Counted from the stretch's first letter, positions 46,525 through 58,740 are shown. The stretch: 64,000 bases of DNA from Chaetoderma sp. LZ-2023a (GCA_034401795.1 CM067373.1:93321103-93385102); one strand, 5' to 3'. The notes: generated from the sequence alone by a model not told the origin. A program made the numbers and translations.

Positions 46525-46790
46525 GGCAATTTATGAAACATATCGGCGCAAATATAGCAATTAATATTGGTTTCTTGCGCCTTTCACCAACAACTGCGCC
46601 GATATCCAATTTGTTATTGGTCCTTGTGCTTGTGCTGTTGACCGACGGGTGTGCCGATGTCGAATTCTGTACTGGCCCCTTCGCCGCTGACCAACGAACG
46701 CACTGATGTCAAATTCGATATTGATCCCCCTCGCACAGCACAGTTGATTAACTGTGCAAATTCGATATTGGCGCGTTACAGAGACATACT
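46525..46790 (+). mobile_element. Minisatellite element, copy E3
   Basis: Starts TTATGAAACATATCGGCGCA, AATATAGCAATTAATATTGG; degenerate 50-bp units with CCGACGGGTGTGCCGATGTC; ends GCAAATTCGATATTGGCGCG, TTACAGAGACATAC. Same ends as E2. Confidence 0.7.
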
Positions 46791-46929
46791 ATAGGCTATA
46801 AGTATGGATGAGCGGGTATGTCTGTTACGACACGCAGACTATTGTCTTGTGTATCAGTTCAACATAGCATTATGACAAGTTCTGTCTTCAATACAAAAAG
46901 ATATGAATTACCGTAGCGCGATGTCTAAA

Positions 46930-47336
46930 AAATAATGGACCTTTCCATTTTAGCTATGCCCAGCCCATCTCTAGCTAAGCTCCACCCACACCTCACATGT
47001 GTTGGGATCGATCGATCTCTGAACTCTCCGACTATCGATTTCCAGCAAATCTTACAGGTAAGCTATTGGATATTTTGGAACTAATTTGACTGGGGGCTGT
47101 TGCTGCCTATGCCCAGTCAAATTAGTTTCAAAATATTCAACAGCATGTTTATTAAATAGTAGAAACATACAATTCGTACAACGTGTCGGACTATTAAGAG
47201 TTAAAGACGGGGCAAATAAAATAATTTATTACATGTATAATGATTATGACGTCATCCTACACACCACTTAGCTGATTATGACGTCATATGACATCAGATT
47301 GATAGATGGATACTCTGGAAAGGTGAATTAATTTAG
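46930..47336 (-). mobile_element. Family-B hairpin element, near complete
   Basis: Ends ATGGACCTTTCCATTTTAGC and TACTCTGGAAAGGTGAATT. It holds GGATCGATCGATCTC, core arms 47062-47144 with GGGGGCTGTTGCTGCC, GTTTATTAAATAGTAGAAAC, TTATGACGTCATCC and TTATGACGTCATATGACATC. It is one of the most complete copies and is close in sequence to the copy at 36597-36990. Confidence 0.85.
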
Positions 47337-47384
47337 CACTTTAAGCCTTGAAATAAATGTCTCCAATTTCAATATAACTATACA

Positions 47385-47470
47385 TGAAAGCTGTTGAATA
47401 TTTTGAAACTAATTTGATTGGAACCTGTTTCTGCCATAGCCAGTCAAACTAGTTTCAAAATATCCTAATG
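47385..47470. mobile_element. B-core hairpin, isolated
   Basis: AAGCTGTTGAATATTTTGAAA with AACTAATTTGATTGGAACC and GCCAGTCAAACTAGTTTCAA around a short loop. The usual family-B flanks are absent; the right flank CTAATGAATTTGTCGTTTC resembles the one at 58680, not that of family B. Confidence 0.65.
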
Positions 47471-47714
47471 AATTTGTCGTTTCTGGCCTGTACAGGTTAC
47501 GGCGATCCTGTGTATAGATTATTAGCTACTGGAACTGGCTCCGAACATCATCAGATTTAGTACCATAAAACGTAGACTACATACCAAGTCGAATCAAGTG
47601 TTATTTATATAGGCCTAGGCAGACCAGGAGAAAATATGGTCATATTCCCAGCTTTGTGGGATTGCTTCGAAATATGAATCTGATGGTAGCCATTTTGAAA
47701 TCCAAAATTGTTAC

Positions 47715-47945
47715 CTATGGCACAACAGCGCCCAGTCAAATTAGTTTCAAATTATTCAACAGCATGTTTATTAAATAGCAAAGACATACAATTCGTACAA
47801 CGCGTCGGACTATTAAGCGTTAAAGACGGAATAAATCGAGTCATTCATGCCATAATTAATTATGACGTCATCCTGAACGTCGCTTAGTTGATTATGACGT
47901 CATATGACGTCAGATTATGGATGGACAAACTGGAAAGGTCCATTT
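47715..47945 (-). mobile_element. Family-B element, right half
   Basis: GCGCCCAGTCAAATTAGTTT core arm only, GTTTATTAAATAGCAAAGAC, AATTATGACGTCATCC, TTATGACGTCATATGACGTC, end AAACTGGAAAGGTCCATTTT. The left core arm is lost. Confidence 0.8.
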
Positions 47946-48589
47946 TGTGGATATGAAAGGGAAGTGAAATGGATGGAAACGATTTACCGACACAACAAAT
48001 AAAACACGATAAATTATAAACTTTTATTCCTTAGTAACAAGTCTTTCAAACCATGACTAGCGCATATTTTGTATAGATACGGTAGGCCCTATAATAATAC
48101 AGAACAGATTAGAGTCTTGTAATCTAGGCATTATAACCATGGGCGTCCACACCAAATCTTCCAGAGGGGGCAACCGTGTGGGTGGGGTCTGAGAGGGAGT
48201 GTGCCCTTAACAATACCGGGGTCCGGGGGACCGCTATCTGGAAGTTTTCGAAATCTAGACACGCTCTGAGGCCATCCCCTGTATTTCTGAAGGTGACTAT
48301 AAAAAAGAACCCTCGCTTGGCCGTGAAATTGGCTCCGCATCCACGTAAAGTGAGTGTAAAAAATTTGTGTTATTCAGATATAGAGGGGCTTATGATCATG
48401 TCGATAGTCACTTACAGGACTGGCGGTATGATCAGCGAACGAAAAGAAGAGAGAAGAAGAGGGGGTCCATTCCTCGCCCCCTCCAACCCCCTTGCGGGAC
48501 CCATGCCAATTTACAAAAAAAATGTATAACATATAGGCCTACAATCGAAAGGACACGAATACTATAGGCATATAAGATAATAAATACCA

Positions 48590-48728
48590 ACGGGCTGACC
48601 GACATCGAATTCGATATTGGTGCCCTGTGCCGTTTACCTTCGGGTGCATCAATGTCGAATTAGACCTGCGCCGTTGGCCAATATGTGTGCCTGTTAGTCA
48701 CCGGAGCAAATATCGGCGCGCTACAACA
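48590..48728 (+). mobile_element. Minisatellite element, copy E4 (short)
   Basis: CGACATCGAATTCGATATTGG unit with CCCTGTGCCGTTTACCTTCG spacer, ending AAATATCGGCGCGCTAC. About two units. Confidence 0.6.
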
Positions 48729-48729
48729 A

Positions 48730-49780
48730 TACAAGCAACATAGGCCTGTGTCAAATACAACAACAATATTAGGCCTAAATTGTTTTCATAGACTCGTTTT
48801 CGAATAAAATACACAATTAAGCCTATTAGTAGTTTTATTAGCGGCGGCGGCGCAGCGGTGGTGGTAATGGTAGACCTAGTGATAGTGAGTTTGTTAATTG
48901 TAGCGGTACGTAGACCAGTGTTTAGCGACATTTCATTTTCTCGTGAAATATTAAAGACGAGTTATCTCCCTTTAGCTATTCATGGATGATGAAAACGATC
49001 AGCTTCCTAGATTTACAAGCTAGACAAGTGATTAAAACAATATTACACTACATTGCTCAAAGACTCTCATTTCACCTGACATAGCGCCGATACGGATATA
49101 ACATTCTGAGAATTGCCACCGAATAATCAGCAGTTTGTTTGAATATTATGTGCATTGTCCGTAGATGTGCAGATGGAAAATCTATGAGTATATGGACAAA
49201 TTAGATCTTAAAAATATACATAACACCCACCACACACACAAAAAACAAGTAAATAAATTACTAACGGCATATGTTAAATAACACTGTAATACAGAAATAT
49301 AAAAATTAATAAATAAATAATAGACTATTTTAATAAATAAATAATATTAATTCGGCTGAATAAAAAATAATTTTTTTAAAATTATTAACATATCTTTCTT
49401 GCTCTCTCCTTCCTGGCTGTGCTATTGACATATTGGTATTCGTTGTAAAAATATATAAAATAGCACAAAATTTCGACAATAAAGTATCATCATTCATTCT
49501 CTCGGTGTTCTTTTTCCAGGACGATTTATTATTTTATACTCATTTCACATCGTACAGATTTGTCACTGGTATTGTTATATTTGTCGTATTTTTCATAATC
49601 ATCGTCAAAGCAATAGAAAAATACTTCAAGTTAAATTTAATTCTAGAATTTAGGCACGTAATTTACTCCTGAATAAATGCGTATCTGAAATTCCAACCAG
49701 TTAAGATTTATTTAATTCTTAGAACATCAGGTCCGTGTTAAGCGTCCACCTGAGCCAACGATAATATGTGGCCGTTAATG
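48730..49780. other. AT-rich non-coding stretch
   Basis: No gene supported. Includes a short GGC tract (48841-48860) and AATAAATA-rich DNA near 49240-49345. Confidence 0.5.
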
Positions 49781-49784
49781 GCGC

Positions 49785-50215
49785 GATACATTTCTAGCTA
49801 TGCCCCGCCCATTTCTAGCTAAGCTCCGCCCATTTCTAGCTATCCCCGCCCCTTTCTAGCTAAGCTCCGCCCACATGTTACGTGCGTTGGTATGGGTGTA
49901 TGCGCTTTGAACCCTGATTTTAAAGAATCTCAATTTCAAGTTAACAATACAGATACGCTGTTGAATATTTTGACACTAATTTGACTGGGTGATGTTGGTG
50001 CCTATAGCAGCAAAAGCGTCCAGTCAAATTAGTTTCAAAATATTCAAAATTATTTTTTCCTTTTAAATTGTAAATTTATCAAAGACATACACTTCGCACA
50101 CTTGGACTTTTCGGGCTTCGTGATTATGGTTGTGATGTCAACCAACGTGTGACGTAATTAATTATGACGTCATATACATGAGCGACAGATTGGATCCCTT
50201 CATTACACCTGCTAA
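49785..50215 (-). mobile_element. Family-B element with duplicated GC-box module
   Basis: Three to four tandem copies of TTTCTAGCTA(T/A)GCCCCGCCC at 49789-49870, whereas other copies have one pair. Then CTCAATTTCAAGTTAACAA, core arms 49965-50045, a T-rich region, GTGACGTAATTAATTATGAC and TTATGACGTCATATACATGA. It ends TTGGATCCCTTCATT. Its right half matches the partial copy at 11660-11918. Confidence 0.8.
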
Positions 50216-50594
50216 CTTAGTAACCTACTGCTACTGCTGCTGCTGCTGTGCAATGACTTGTGAAAATATTTTTGGTACCGATAACTCAGGATACTGTGCG
50301 AATTGCACCCGTTCAGCAACCGCATTATCAGGGCCGAGTTCAGAGCTTGAATCTTAATGTTGCTGCTACCGAGTCCAGGTTGAGCTATGCACTGCGCATG
50401 CACGTTATGACGTAAACCTCGAGCGGCTGACACCAACCAGTTACGGATGTGTCTAAAGAAATCGAATAATTAAATACTCGTTTTCCTATAGAATTGGCGC
50501 GCTAATAGTGATTAAGACGATTAAGGAACGCAGTAGAGAATAATATAGTACAGCTCAGAAATAACTTTCACAACAAAGTAAAACGTAATCCTCC

Positions 50595-50765
50595 TGTTGA
50601 TTATTTTTTATATAATTTGATTGGAAGACAGTGCTGCCTAATGCATTAATGTCTTCAAATCCAATTGCGTTAAAAATTATTCAACAGAACATTTCTTGAA
50701 TCGTGTTCAAAATCATATCAACTAACATATTTCCGTTTTTGCTTTGGAAATTTTAAAACTTATTT
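50595..50765. mobile_element. B2-type hairpin
   Basis: TAATTTGATTGGAAGACAGT and CTTCAAATCCAATTGCGTTA arms, then TTCAACAGAACATTTCTTGA, GTGTTCAAAATCATATCAAC and TTTTTGCTTTGGAAATTTT. The right flank is shared with 24460-24520 and 58860-58935. Confidence 0.65.
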
Positions 50766-51284
50766 CTTAGATGTACTGTAGTACATTAGTGGTCGATGAA
50801 TAGGGGCTTATCCTGACGTTGTTACCTAACACCCCGCTGAGGGGCGGTCTGCTGGCTGTCTCCTGCCTGGTCATTATGTCCATAGTATCTCAATGGCTCG
50901 ATATGACAAACAAACGGTCATCTTCTATCTCTCATCCCTGGCCCACCATCCCTCCCACACCACCCCACGTACCAATAACGCCTGATATGACGAACAAGGG
51001 GTCATCCTAGCGTTATCTGGTGAGGAGTTGCAGAAAGAGAGTTATGTCCAGTTTTATCAAGAGGTCAGTCCAACTAATGACCGCCATGATGATCTAATCT
51101 AGTGTCCGTTATGAGGACAATGCTGTCTCGCTAGAAAATGGACGAAATGGCATGTATTAGTATTAAAGTAGCACTTTATTAGCGTACAAGTCCAGCTAGA
51201 ATAATGGTTTTATATACATTAAAATTCAGTCACCGTCCTTAAATACGATTGGTTTCAACGCGACTAAGCTTTAACGCTTTCATT

Positions 51285-51510
51285 GCGAACGCGGCCAGAG
51301 CAGGCCTCTGCAGTGGTCTCCAGGAATGTCCATCCGCATGCTAAGAGAAGATAATTTCTGAAAATGTACCACTTAAATGACTGCTTCGATAACCATGTCA
51401 GTTGTTCCAGTGATAAATTTAAAAAATAGTTCTCTCATGGCTTGCAAGTGGACATTCAATGAGAAAATATTTTGATATTATTTTTAAAATTTTGCCTTCA
51501 AAGTGTTAAA
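51285..51510. mobile_element. Family-A hairpin element, copy A8
   Basis: CAGTGGTCTCCAGGAATGTCC, GTACCACTTAAATGACTGC, GTCAGTTGTTCCAGTGATAAA, TTGCAAGTGGACATTCAATG. Arms diverged, structure retained. Confidence 0.75.
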
Positions 51511-51619
51511 CCTGAATACTGTGAAAATAAATTGACTGAAATTCGCGGATGGTTTTCTGTCATGTTATTTTCAGAATCATCGACAGGAGTAGGACTAGAT
51601 TACACATTACAGATTACCC

Positions 51620-51852
51620 CTTTAGCCCTCAAATGTATTAAATAAAATTTCCATTTTCTCATAGAAAATGTCAATTTGCCGATCAAGAGAAAATGTTTCT
51701 GGAAAATGTATCACTGGAATGACTGCCTCGGTTATCGAGCCAGTCAGTCCAGTGGTAAATTTTCAAAAATAATTTTATCTTGGTCTGCAAAATCGACATT
51801 TCTCAAGTCAACCGGATTAGCCATTTTGGCCAACTTGAGTTGTAAAGGGTTA
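51620..51852. mobile_element. Family-A hairpin element, copy A9
   Basis: TTAGCCCTCAAATGTATTAA start, GAAAATGTCAATTTGCCGATC, centre CTCGGTTATCGAGCCAGTC, GGTCTGCAAAATCGACATTT, end TTGGCCAACTTGAGTTGTAA then AGGGTTA. A second copy only about 110 bp from A8. Confidence 0.8.
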
Positions 51853-52139
51853 TATAGGTCATGGCAGCCACATTAGTATACCAACAATATTGAAATATTT
51901 AGTAAAATGTTATTTATTTATTTATTTATTTCATTATTACTTTAATAATTTTCTTTTTTTCAAGGGATTTTCGGAAAATAAGGATACTGCTATAATCATG
52001 TAAAACAGACCACGTGTATGTCACTGTTCATGTTAATGTCGCGTTAGTAAATGTCCTATGTAATAATACATTTATTAATAATATTATTAAATAATTAATA
52101 ATAACATAACAAGAAGGGTGCAACTATGCTATTCAATTG

Positions 52140-52245
52140 AGGGTGGGCTGTTGTTGTTGTTGATGATGATTATGATGATGATGATGATGCCGCCGATAAT
52201 GTTGTTTTTGTCGTCGTCGTCGTCGACGAGGACGACGACGACGTT
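52140..52245. repeat. TGT/GAT/GTC trinucleotide cluster with palindromic GTCGTC-GACGAC
   Basis: (TGT)n, (GAT)n and a GTCGTCGTCGTCGTC tract meeting GACGAGGACGACGACGACG, forming an inverted repeat of about 20 bp per arm near 52211-52242. Confidence 0.8.
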
Positions 52246-52249
52246 GTTC

Positions 52250-52525
52250 TTATTGTGCGCCAATATCGAATTTCAACTGCGCAGAGACCAAATTCGAACA
52301 TGTTATCAGCTCGGCCGCTTGTCAACGCTGGAAGGGACCGATATCAAACATGATACGCATATAGGAAACAATATTAATGTACATACATATATATGATTGC
52401 CTTATTGAAGCGATATAGAATCCAGTATTGCCCTCTGATCCGTTGGCCAACGGGTGCGCTGATATCTAATTCTATATTGGATCCGCGCAAATTCGATATT
52501 GACGCGTCAATTGAAGTCGTTGATT
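52250..52525 (+). mobile_element. Minisatellite element, copy E5 (diverged)
   Basis: GCGCCAATATCGAATTTCAA at the left, GGGACCGATATCAAACATGA, GCCAACGGGTGCGCTGATAT and end GCAAATTCGATATTGACGCG. Units are partly lost. Confidence 0.6.
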
Positions 52526-53085
52526 TCGAGGGTAGCCGAATTCCTCTATTACGTTTAGCCTATGCAATTCCGCTAGCATGATTAACTATTGCACAGAAAT
52601 TGATATACAATTCAAACAAGTTAGTCGAAGTTCTTCGGCACTCAATTTCCGTCACCATGCCAATTGTGTCCCGCGTAGAAAACGGTTTTGCTCTCAAGAC
52701 AGACCTAAAATTGTTAACAAAATAAGTTCCTCTAATGAAGCTAGCCCGGATGGCGATGATGATGACGATGATGACCATGCCGATGTCCAGTATTCTTGCC
52801 ATCCACTCACGCCTCCTTGTCCGTTATTACAAGGAGAAATGGTCTAAAGATGTTTTGTGCCCTCTTTGCAATCATTTGTCATTACAGTGGTCTTCTAACC
52901 ACTCGCACTCTCAGTCGTTATCAAAGGATAGTACTCTGCCCTTTATTTAAGAATTCCACTCAAGTACGTACAATTGCTCATTCGCAGACTACAAACTAAT
53001 AATTAGCCTGCTACTATGTCTGTAACCCTTTAAATGCTCAAAAGGAGGAATGTAATATGTGTACCATGTTGGCCCCTAGAGGTAT
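52526..53085. other. No element recognised
   Basis: A plus frame (52578-52847) has a GAT-encoded Asp run, caused by a GATGATGAC tract near 52752-52775. No domain is recognised. Confidence 0.4.
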
Positions 53086-53087
53086 GT

Positions 53088-53175
53088 TTGTATATTTCGA
53101 AACGAATTTGCCTGGATATCGTTGCTGCGAAAGCAGCAACGGCTTCCAGTCAGATTAGTTTTGAAATATAGCTTG
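53088..53175. mobile_element. B-core hairpin, isolated
   Basis: TATTTCGAAACGAATTTGCC with CGTTGCTGC and GCAGCAACGGCTTCCAGTCA, GATTAGTTTTGAAATA. Clear 35-bp arms; flanks unlike family B. Confidence 0.7.
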
Positions 53176-54940
53176 TTCAACATCTTAGTTACAAGTTACA
53201 TTACTACACTTGACTTGGGATATTTTGATATCGCTGTTAAATGGGTGTACGGTTTAATACGCTTCAGTTAGTAATTTCGTTCTGTGTCTCAAGGGGGAGA
53301 AAAAAATAATATATAACGTAACCAAAATTGAAAAGAAACTTTTTCAACAACAGCAAGAACACGACAAAAACGAAAAAACGCCAGCCAATTTCTCTTAGTA
53401 TTTCCGCAATAGTCTATTACTAAACCCAATAATAGGTTGTTTAGTTGGGTATAGTATTGGACTCACTCTCTACCAAACAGTCACTCAGCTGGTTAAGCTA
53501 TTCAAAAGTATTTTGTAAAGAAATACGGGCATTAAAAGGCAAGTCTAAACATCCACCCTCAGGCATAGTGAGGGGAAAAACGTAAGGTCTTCACAACGAT
53601 TTTTCTCATCTTCGACGCAATAGTTAACGACAGATTTTCGGATTTTAAACGCTATTAGTGTTATAATACAGTGCCTTACGCATACACACCACCATAGGAG
53701 TTATAACCACTGGTGTTTATTTGAAAACGAGGTTGCTGCCATACAGCAACAGCTTTAATATCACTCTCTTCAAGCGACAGGTCGGAAGTTTGTCCATAAG
53801 TTTACTCAGCTTCCGTTAGCGAGCCGCCCAGAGGCGGGAGCAATACCCAGCAATACTATCTCCGATTCGCTGAGTGAATGATGCATGGGAGTAGGCGTGG
53901 ATGTAGGGCGTAGTTTAAGGCGATCGATTCTCGTTCTGTTTACGTATTGTCAGTCTTGTACCGAGAGAGAGTATCTGATATGGCGAGATCTGCGGCCAGC
54001 TTTTCACAAGTGTGTATATGTTAAATTCCAGCGTGCGTTTGGAAAACAACAAAGATGAACCGATGGTATAAGGAATTGCTGGATGGATTGACAGATGGCG
54101 TGTGGATCAACGGATTGAAACAAGCATGCATGCATTCCGTCTGTTTGACTTCCACACGGACACGCCAGACTGACAGGCCTATGGATCCTATATTAGCTCT
54201 GTTTCTTATAGGGATCCAAGTTTCTTTCGAGTATGGCATTGCCATTCGTTGAGTGTGAATGTACGCCTAGATGGTTTATTCCAAGAACCAATTTGGCCTC
54301 TTGATCCGCATAGCGGGACCACTGGTCAAAGGTGCAGACCCTTGATATATAAGTATGGGTAATTTGAACCACTGAAAACGGCCAATACGCATATGTATTG
54401 AAGATTTCAGAATGATCTTTCTGCTTCTCTCATTTTGTATCTTGGTAGATATAAAACACAACAATTTAAGATTTTATTATCATTATTCTTGTCGCCATGC
54501 TAGATAATTGGTCTTTATTTATACAGATGCGAGACAGGTTTCAACAATACCATTGTTTTAGCAGATCCTCTATAAGCTTCACTGATACTGTATCTTCACT
54601 GTTGGGAGTATAGAACCAGATTGATTTACTATTTCTTTCGTCTTACCTCAAAATAAGTGTTCGTTGTGATTCGGAATTAGTAGGCACTAGACATGCGCAT
54701 AACTGTCTGCCGGTCTGTCTGTCTTTCCGTCAATTTTTCTACATTTTTTACAAAATTACCCAAATCACACTTTTTTATCAAAGACAACGCAAAAGTAGAT
54801 TATAAATAATAACAATTTACTGATCGTTTCCATCGTTTTTGTTTATTTTTATCTCTTATCTCGCAGCAATTATTTTTTCTTCGTTCTTTTTCTCTCCCTA
54901 TTTACAGTTAATTGAAAATACCGAATTACAAACTATTCGC
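53176..54940. other. Unique non-coding DNA
   Basis: No recognised element or gene. A short frame (54055-54252, MNRWYKELLDGLTD...) and a possible start at 53979 (MARSAASFSQ followed by GTGTGTAT) are not supported by other evidence. Confidence 0.4.
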
Positions 54941-54962
54941 AGTCGGGCCCGCGACGTAGTCG

Positions 54963-55240
54963 TTGAAGTTTCACCGCCTCTATGAACCGTGGACTAACGA
55001 ACATGAACCGCGCATGATGAAATTCTTCTGCAGAGGGTTTCCTGGCGCCGAACGGGAATTTTTGACCGGTAGAATTCTCGGCTCCAGGCCCGCATCCAAC
55101 AGGATTAGTTTTCGGCAGGCGGTGTCGAATAGCGCATTCTTATCAGCATCCTCATCCCGAACTCGTCGTCTTCGTCGTCAAGGTAGTGAGTTGGCGGAGT
55201 ACGCTTCGAAAACACGCCTGGATAAGATTCCCAGTTAACT
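54963..55240 (+). CDS. Candidate leader exon with possible splice donor (weak)
   Basis: A 91-codon plus frame in a locally GC-rich patch. The part from the second Met (55013) is Arg/Ser-rich (ISFRQAVSNSAFLSASSS, RTRRLRRQ). At about 55182 the sequence CAAGGTAGTGAGT fits a 5' splice-site consensus (AG|GTRAGT-like), so coding could end there after SSSRTRRLRRQ. I do not recognise the protein. It could be a 5' exon of a gene outside the window or chance. Confidence 0.2.
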
Positions 55241-55389
55241 CCTTGATAACGAAAGGCAAAATACAAAAAATCGTACATATCTTGAGTATTTTGGACCATA
55301 TCTAACTATAATCTATTGCATATGTCCCAATCTAAATTGTTTTAAAACGTTCCCCAACTTATATGTAGCATTTTCATGTGACATATGCG

Positions 55390-55625
55390 CTGAAATATTT
55401 AACTGTCTTCCTGCTAAATTTCTGCAGACTACATTTTCCATTGGGTTTAACTCTGAATACGCTGAATATTTCGAAAATAATTTGACTGAATGTTGTCGGT
55501 GGCTTGCCACCGACAACTTTCAGTCAAATTATTTTCGAAATATTTAGCTGGTCCAGAGTTTTCGCCCATTGAAATCATTATCTCGTGGCTTACAGCAGTC
55601 AGACAGTTAAGTGAGCAATATGCAT
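55390..55625. mobile_element. B-core hairpin with long arms (B3 type)
   Basis: Centre: CTGAATGTTGTCGGTGGC / GCCACCGACAACTTTCAG. The arms extend outward through AATTTCGAAAATAATTTGA-type sequence to GAATACGCTGAATATTTC and further (TTCCATTGGGTTTAACTC pairs with CAGAGTTTTCGCCCATTGAA). Total arms about 75-100 bp. The flank ACATTTTCCATTGGG matches the one at 63500-63530 in reverse. Confidence 0.75.
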
Positions 55626-56274
55626 TTAGACCAAGTAAACATCTGATTACAAAACTCATGCTCGTTACTTAATCTGATCAATAATTTGTCATATCGTTAA
55701 ATTTGTTTTAAAAGTTGTCGGTGCCACAGTTTTCAATCAAAGTCCTGTACAAATAATCACCTGGGTATCCATTTGCTCTCGGTATAAGTTCGTCTACTGT
55801 AATTTGGTTTTAGGAGTCGGTGATAAAATGGTTACGGAAACAGATTCCTGAAGTTTCGAGGATGTGGTAATAGTGTATTAGAAGTTAGGGTGGGTGGTGG
55901 ATTGCTAGGCCAAGGGTGATGGGTGAGGGCTAGAGCGTGTGTTTAGTTAGCAACCCCTCCGGAGTCTACTACTATCAGCAGCAATAGTTTATAAAACTCG
56001 TAGTTGTCCGTAGTAGAGTATAGAGTTTGGATACATAAGCTTTAAAGCTATTACGCCTAGTGGCCCTCTGTAAACATTAGTACAATCTGGCGGCGATACT
56101 ATCGGGGAAAAAGAGCCAGCAGCGGCACTGCACGAAGCTAAATAAAACGGTCTGGAATCGGCAAAAGTTTGTACATCGTATATGAAAACTTCGAAGAGTT
56201 GCAAAGTTTGTAACGCTGAGGAAGCGTATTTAACCAAGTTCACTCTGTGTACGCGTGTCGATTATGGTTAATAT

Positions 56275-56375
56275 CCTCGAAGTTAAACCGTAGCTGAATC
56301 TGTTGATAACAATTCGACCGAAGGTGACAGCAACAGCATTCAGTTAAATTAATGTCAAAAGAGTCAAGACAGTTG
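56275..56375. mobile_element. B-core hairpin, strongly decayed
   Basis: GAATCTGTTGATAACAATTC, GACAGCAACAGCATTCAGTT, AAATTAATGTCAAAAG. Half-matched arms only. Confidence 0.4.
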
Positions 56376-57261
56376 TTTATATTTAGATGATTGGAATCAA
56401 GGCTATAAACTAGAGTGAAATTGTGTGAATAAGACCGTGTTCACGCTAGAGAGTGAATCCGAAGCAACGCCATTACTCCGGAGTAACGCTCTAGTGTCAA
56501 CACGGACTGTGTGTAGTGTTACAAGTTATTCGGTTCATATATAGAGCATATAGTAAACTACTAACGGAGACCTGAAGAAACCTGGGCTCAATTTAAACTC
56601 ATGGATTTATGTTACAACCGTACAGTTAGATCTGTAAAGTACGCATAACCCTCGCAAACGCAGAATTTCAGAGTTCAGTATTTTCTGACCGATCTATATA
56701 GTCTTCAAAATAATTTGTTTGCGTTACTAATTCTATTACGTACTGTAGTCGAATAAAGTGGGAGATTAATTAATAAAGCCAATACAATTTTATTGCTGAT
56801 AAAAATATATAAATTTGCGTCAGTTCAAATTTCTCTTCCAATTACTAAAAAAAATAGAATTTAGTCCCATTTGGAGGCTATACATGCTGCTGAATGCTGA
56901 TCGTCTGCGTCAGCCAGTCAGTGATATCCGAACATGCGCACTTGTCATTTACTGAACTCGCGTCACGGCGGTCGGGACAGCTTGTCCTATAATGACGGTA
57001 TGTGCATGAACACTACTCTTATACTCTTATGGTTAGGTTTGGTTACAATAGTCAGTGGGACCGTAAAGCACGCACGGACGGACGCCTAGGATAGTACCTG
57101 AATGTACCAGTACTTATTGCTTGACCTGTGCCATATCACCTCTTATGACATACTATAAGAACTATGTTAATTAACAAGTTATATAATATTTGAAAATAGT
57201 ATTGTACATGAAGAATACTATAATTCAAAGGAGCAACTGTTTTACGCGCTCGTGAAACTGG

Positions 57262-57412
57262 CTGAGGTCCGAATCTGCTCTGACCTCACCCTGTCTTGTG
57301 GCGGGTATTTTGATGGAATTCACGGGCCGGGTAGGAACACAGCCTGTGAAGTCCATCAAAATATCTATCACATGACCAAGTTGAGGGAGGGTCAGAAGAG
57401 ACTCGGACTACA
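57262..57412. mobile_element. Family-C hairpin element, copy C2
   Basis: Left arm GGTCCGAATCTGCTCTGACC, ATTTTGATGGAATTCACGGG; right arm CCTGTGAAGTCCATCAAAAT, GAGGGAGGGTCAGAAGAGAC, TCGGACTA. Arms about 65 bp with a loop near 57330. The outer 20 bp match copy C1 at 33828. Confidence 0.75.
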
Positions 57413-57951
57413 TGCTCCAACGATCTGACGAAGTACATCCCCGTGCAATATCCGTATTAATAGATAATAAATTTAAACAAACATTTGTTTGCGTAGTACA
57501 CAAGGATGGTAAACTTACACGCAACTCTAATATCCCTGCATCTAAGGCCTATTTCACGTTAAAATATTGCACTCTAATGATTTGGAACAACAGGCGAATA
57601 ATTGCCGTTGCATGATAGATATTAATGGGCGATCTGTTAGCGTGTTTTGATAGAGTGTTTGGGATGCAACACTGGGGGCAATAAATGACTGAACATTCGA
57701 GTAAATCTCGTGGAATATCGGTGAAAAACGAGACTGTGCCCGTCATATCATAACTCGCTCAATTTATGTCCTGGCTATAGTTTAATGATCGGCTCATATT
57801 TTTTTTACGATTCCTTCCCTCTGATCGTTTTCAATCTTTCACGTGAAGGCTAGTTGACATGATGAAGGCGATATTTGACAGTCCGACACATGTTATGGTC
57901 TGGTTGATCACGGAAATAAATAACACCAGCAAATCCCGGGTCTACAACACA

Positions 57952-57964
57952 CCCCCCCCCCCCG
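57952..57964. repeat. Poly-C run
   Basis: Homopolymer of C within CACACCCC. Confidence 0.85.
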
Positions 57965-58554
57965 AATCGTTAATTATGATATATTTGCCACACATTTACT
58001 ACCTTGGAAAGATCAAATAGTGTACCACGATAATATAAACATGACACAGGCGCGTTCATATTGACTGTGTCGTTGCTTGAAGTTGTTGCTGTCTATGGCA
58101 TCGTATAAATTATAATTTGCTGATAAATCAGCCTAATTTGTACCCCCACCCATCCAAGCGCAAGTTTATGTTTCGTCGATTAAAGGGTCTATCGATTATT
58201 ATGCCATTTTAGGCCTAAATTTATTCATATAGATCAGATATAAGGCAAGCAGATTCGACTGGTCGGTGGTGGAAGAGTGGTGGGTGGGTATGCTTCTATG
58301 TATAACTTCCAACTCATTTAATAAGTAAAGGTTTAAGCTTAGTTATGAGGTTGGGCAACGTGAACCGTAAAACAACGATATAAAAATATGATAGCCCTAA
58401 GCGATAGATTAAAACGGTCATAAACGTTTATTGAAGGATTTCTCAAGTATTTCTAATTGGTCAGACGTTAGGTAAAGTGGCCAGCGGACTATTTGCCCTC
58501 CTCCTACCCATGTTAGACATTCAACTCTTGAAATAAAAGTGGCCAAATCTCAAA

Positions 58555-58740
58555 GAGAAATATACAGGGACGCTGTTCGATATTTTGAAACTAACTCGAC
58601 TGGGGCCTGTTGCTGTTAGGCAGCGTAAGCTCTCATTCCAATTAGTTTCAAAATATTCAACAGGAAATTCCATACATCTCAATGAGTTTGCCATATCTGA
58701 TCTGCACAGTACAGATGTGAAATAACTTTAAATGTTTCCA
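58555..58740. mobile_element. B-core hairpin
   Basis: TATACAGGGACGCTGTTCGA, TATTTTGAAACTAACTCGAC, TTGCTGTTAGGCAGCG, CCAATTAGTTTCAAAATATT, CAACAGG, then TCAATGAGTTTGCCATATCT. The left approach (TATACAGG) is family-B-like; the right flank is not. Confidence 0.7.
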
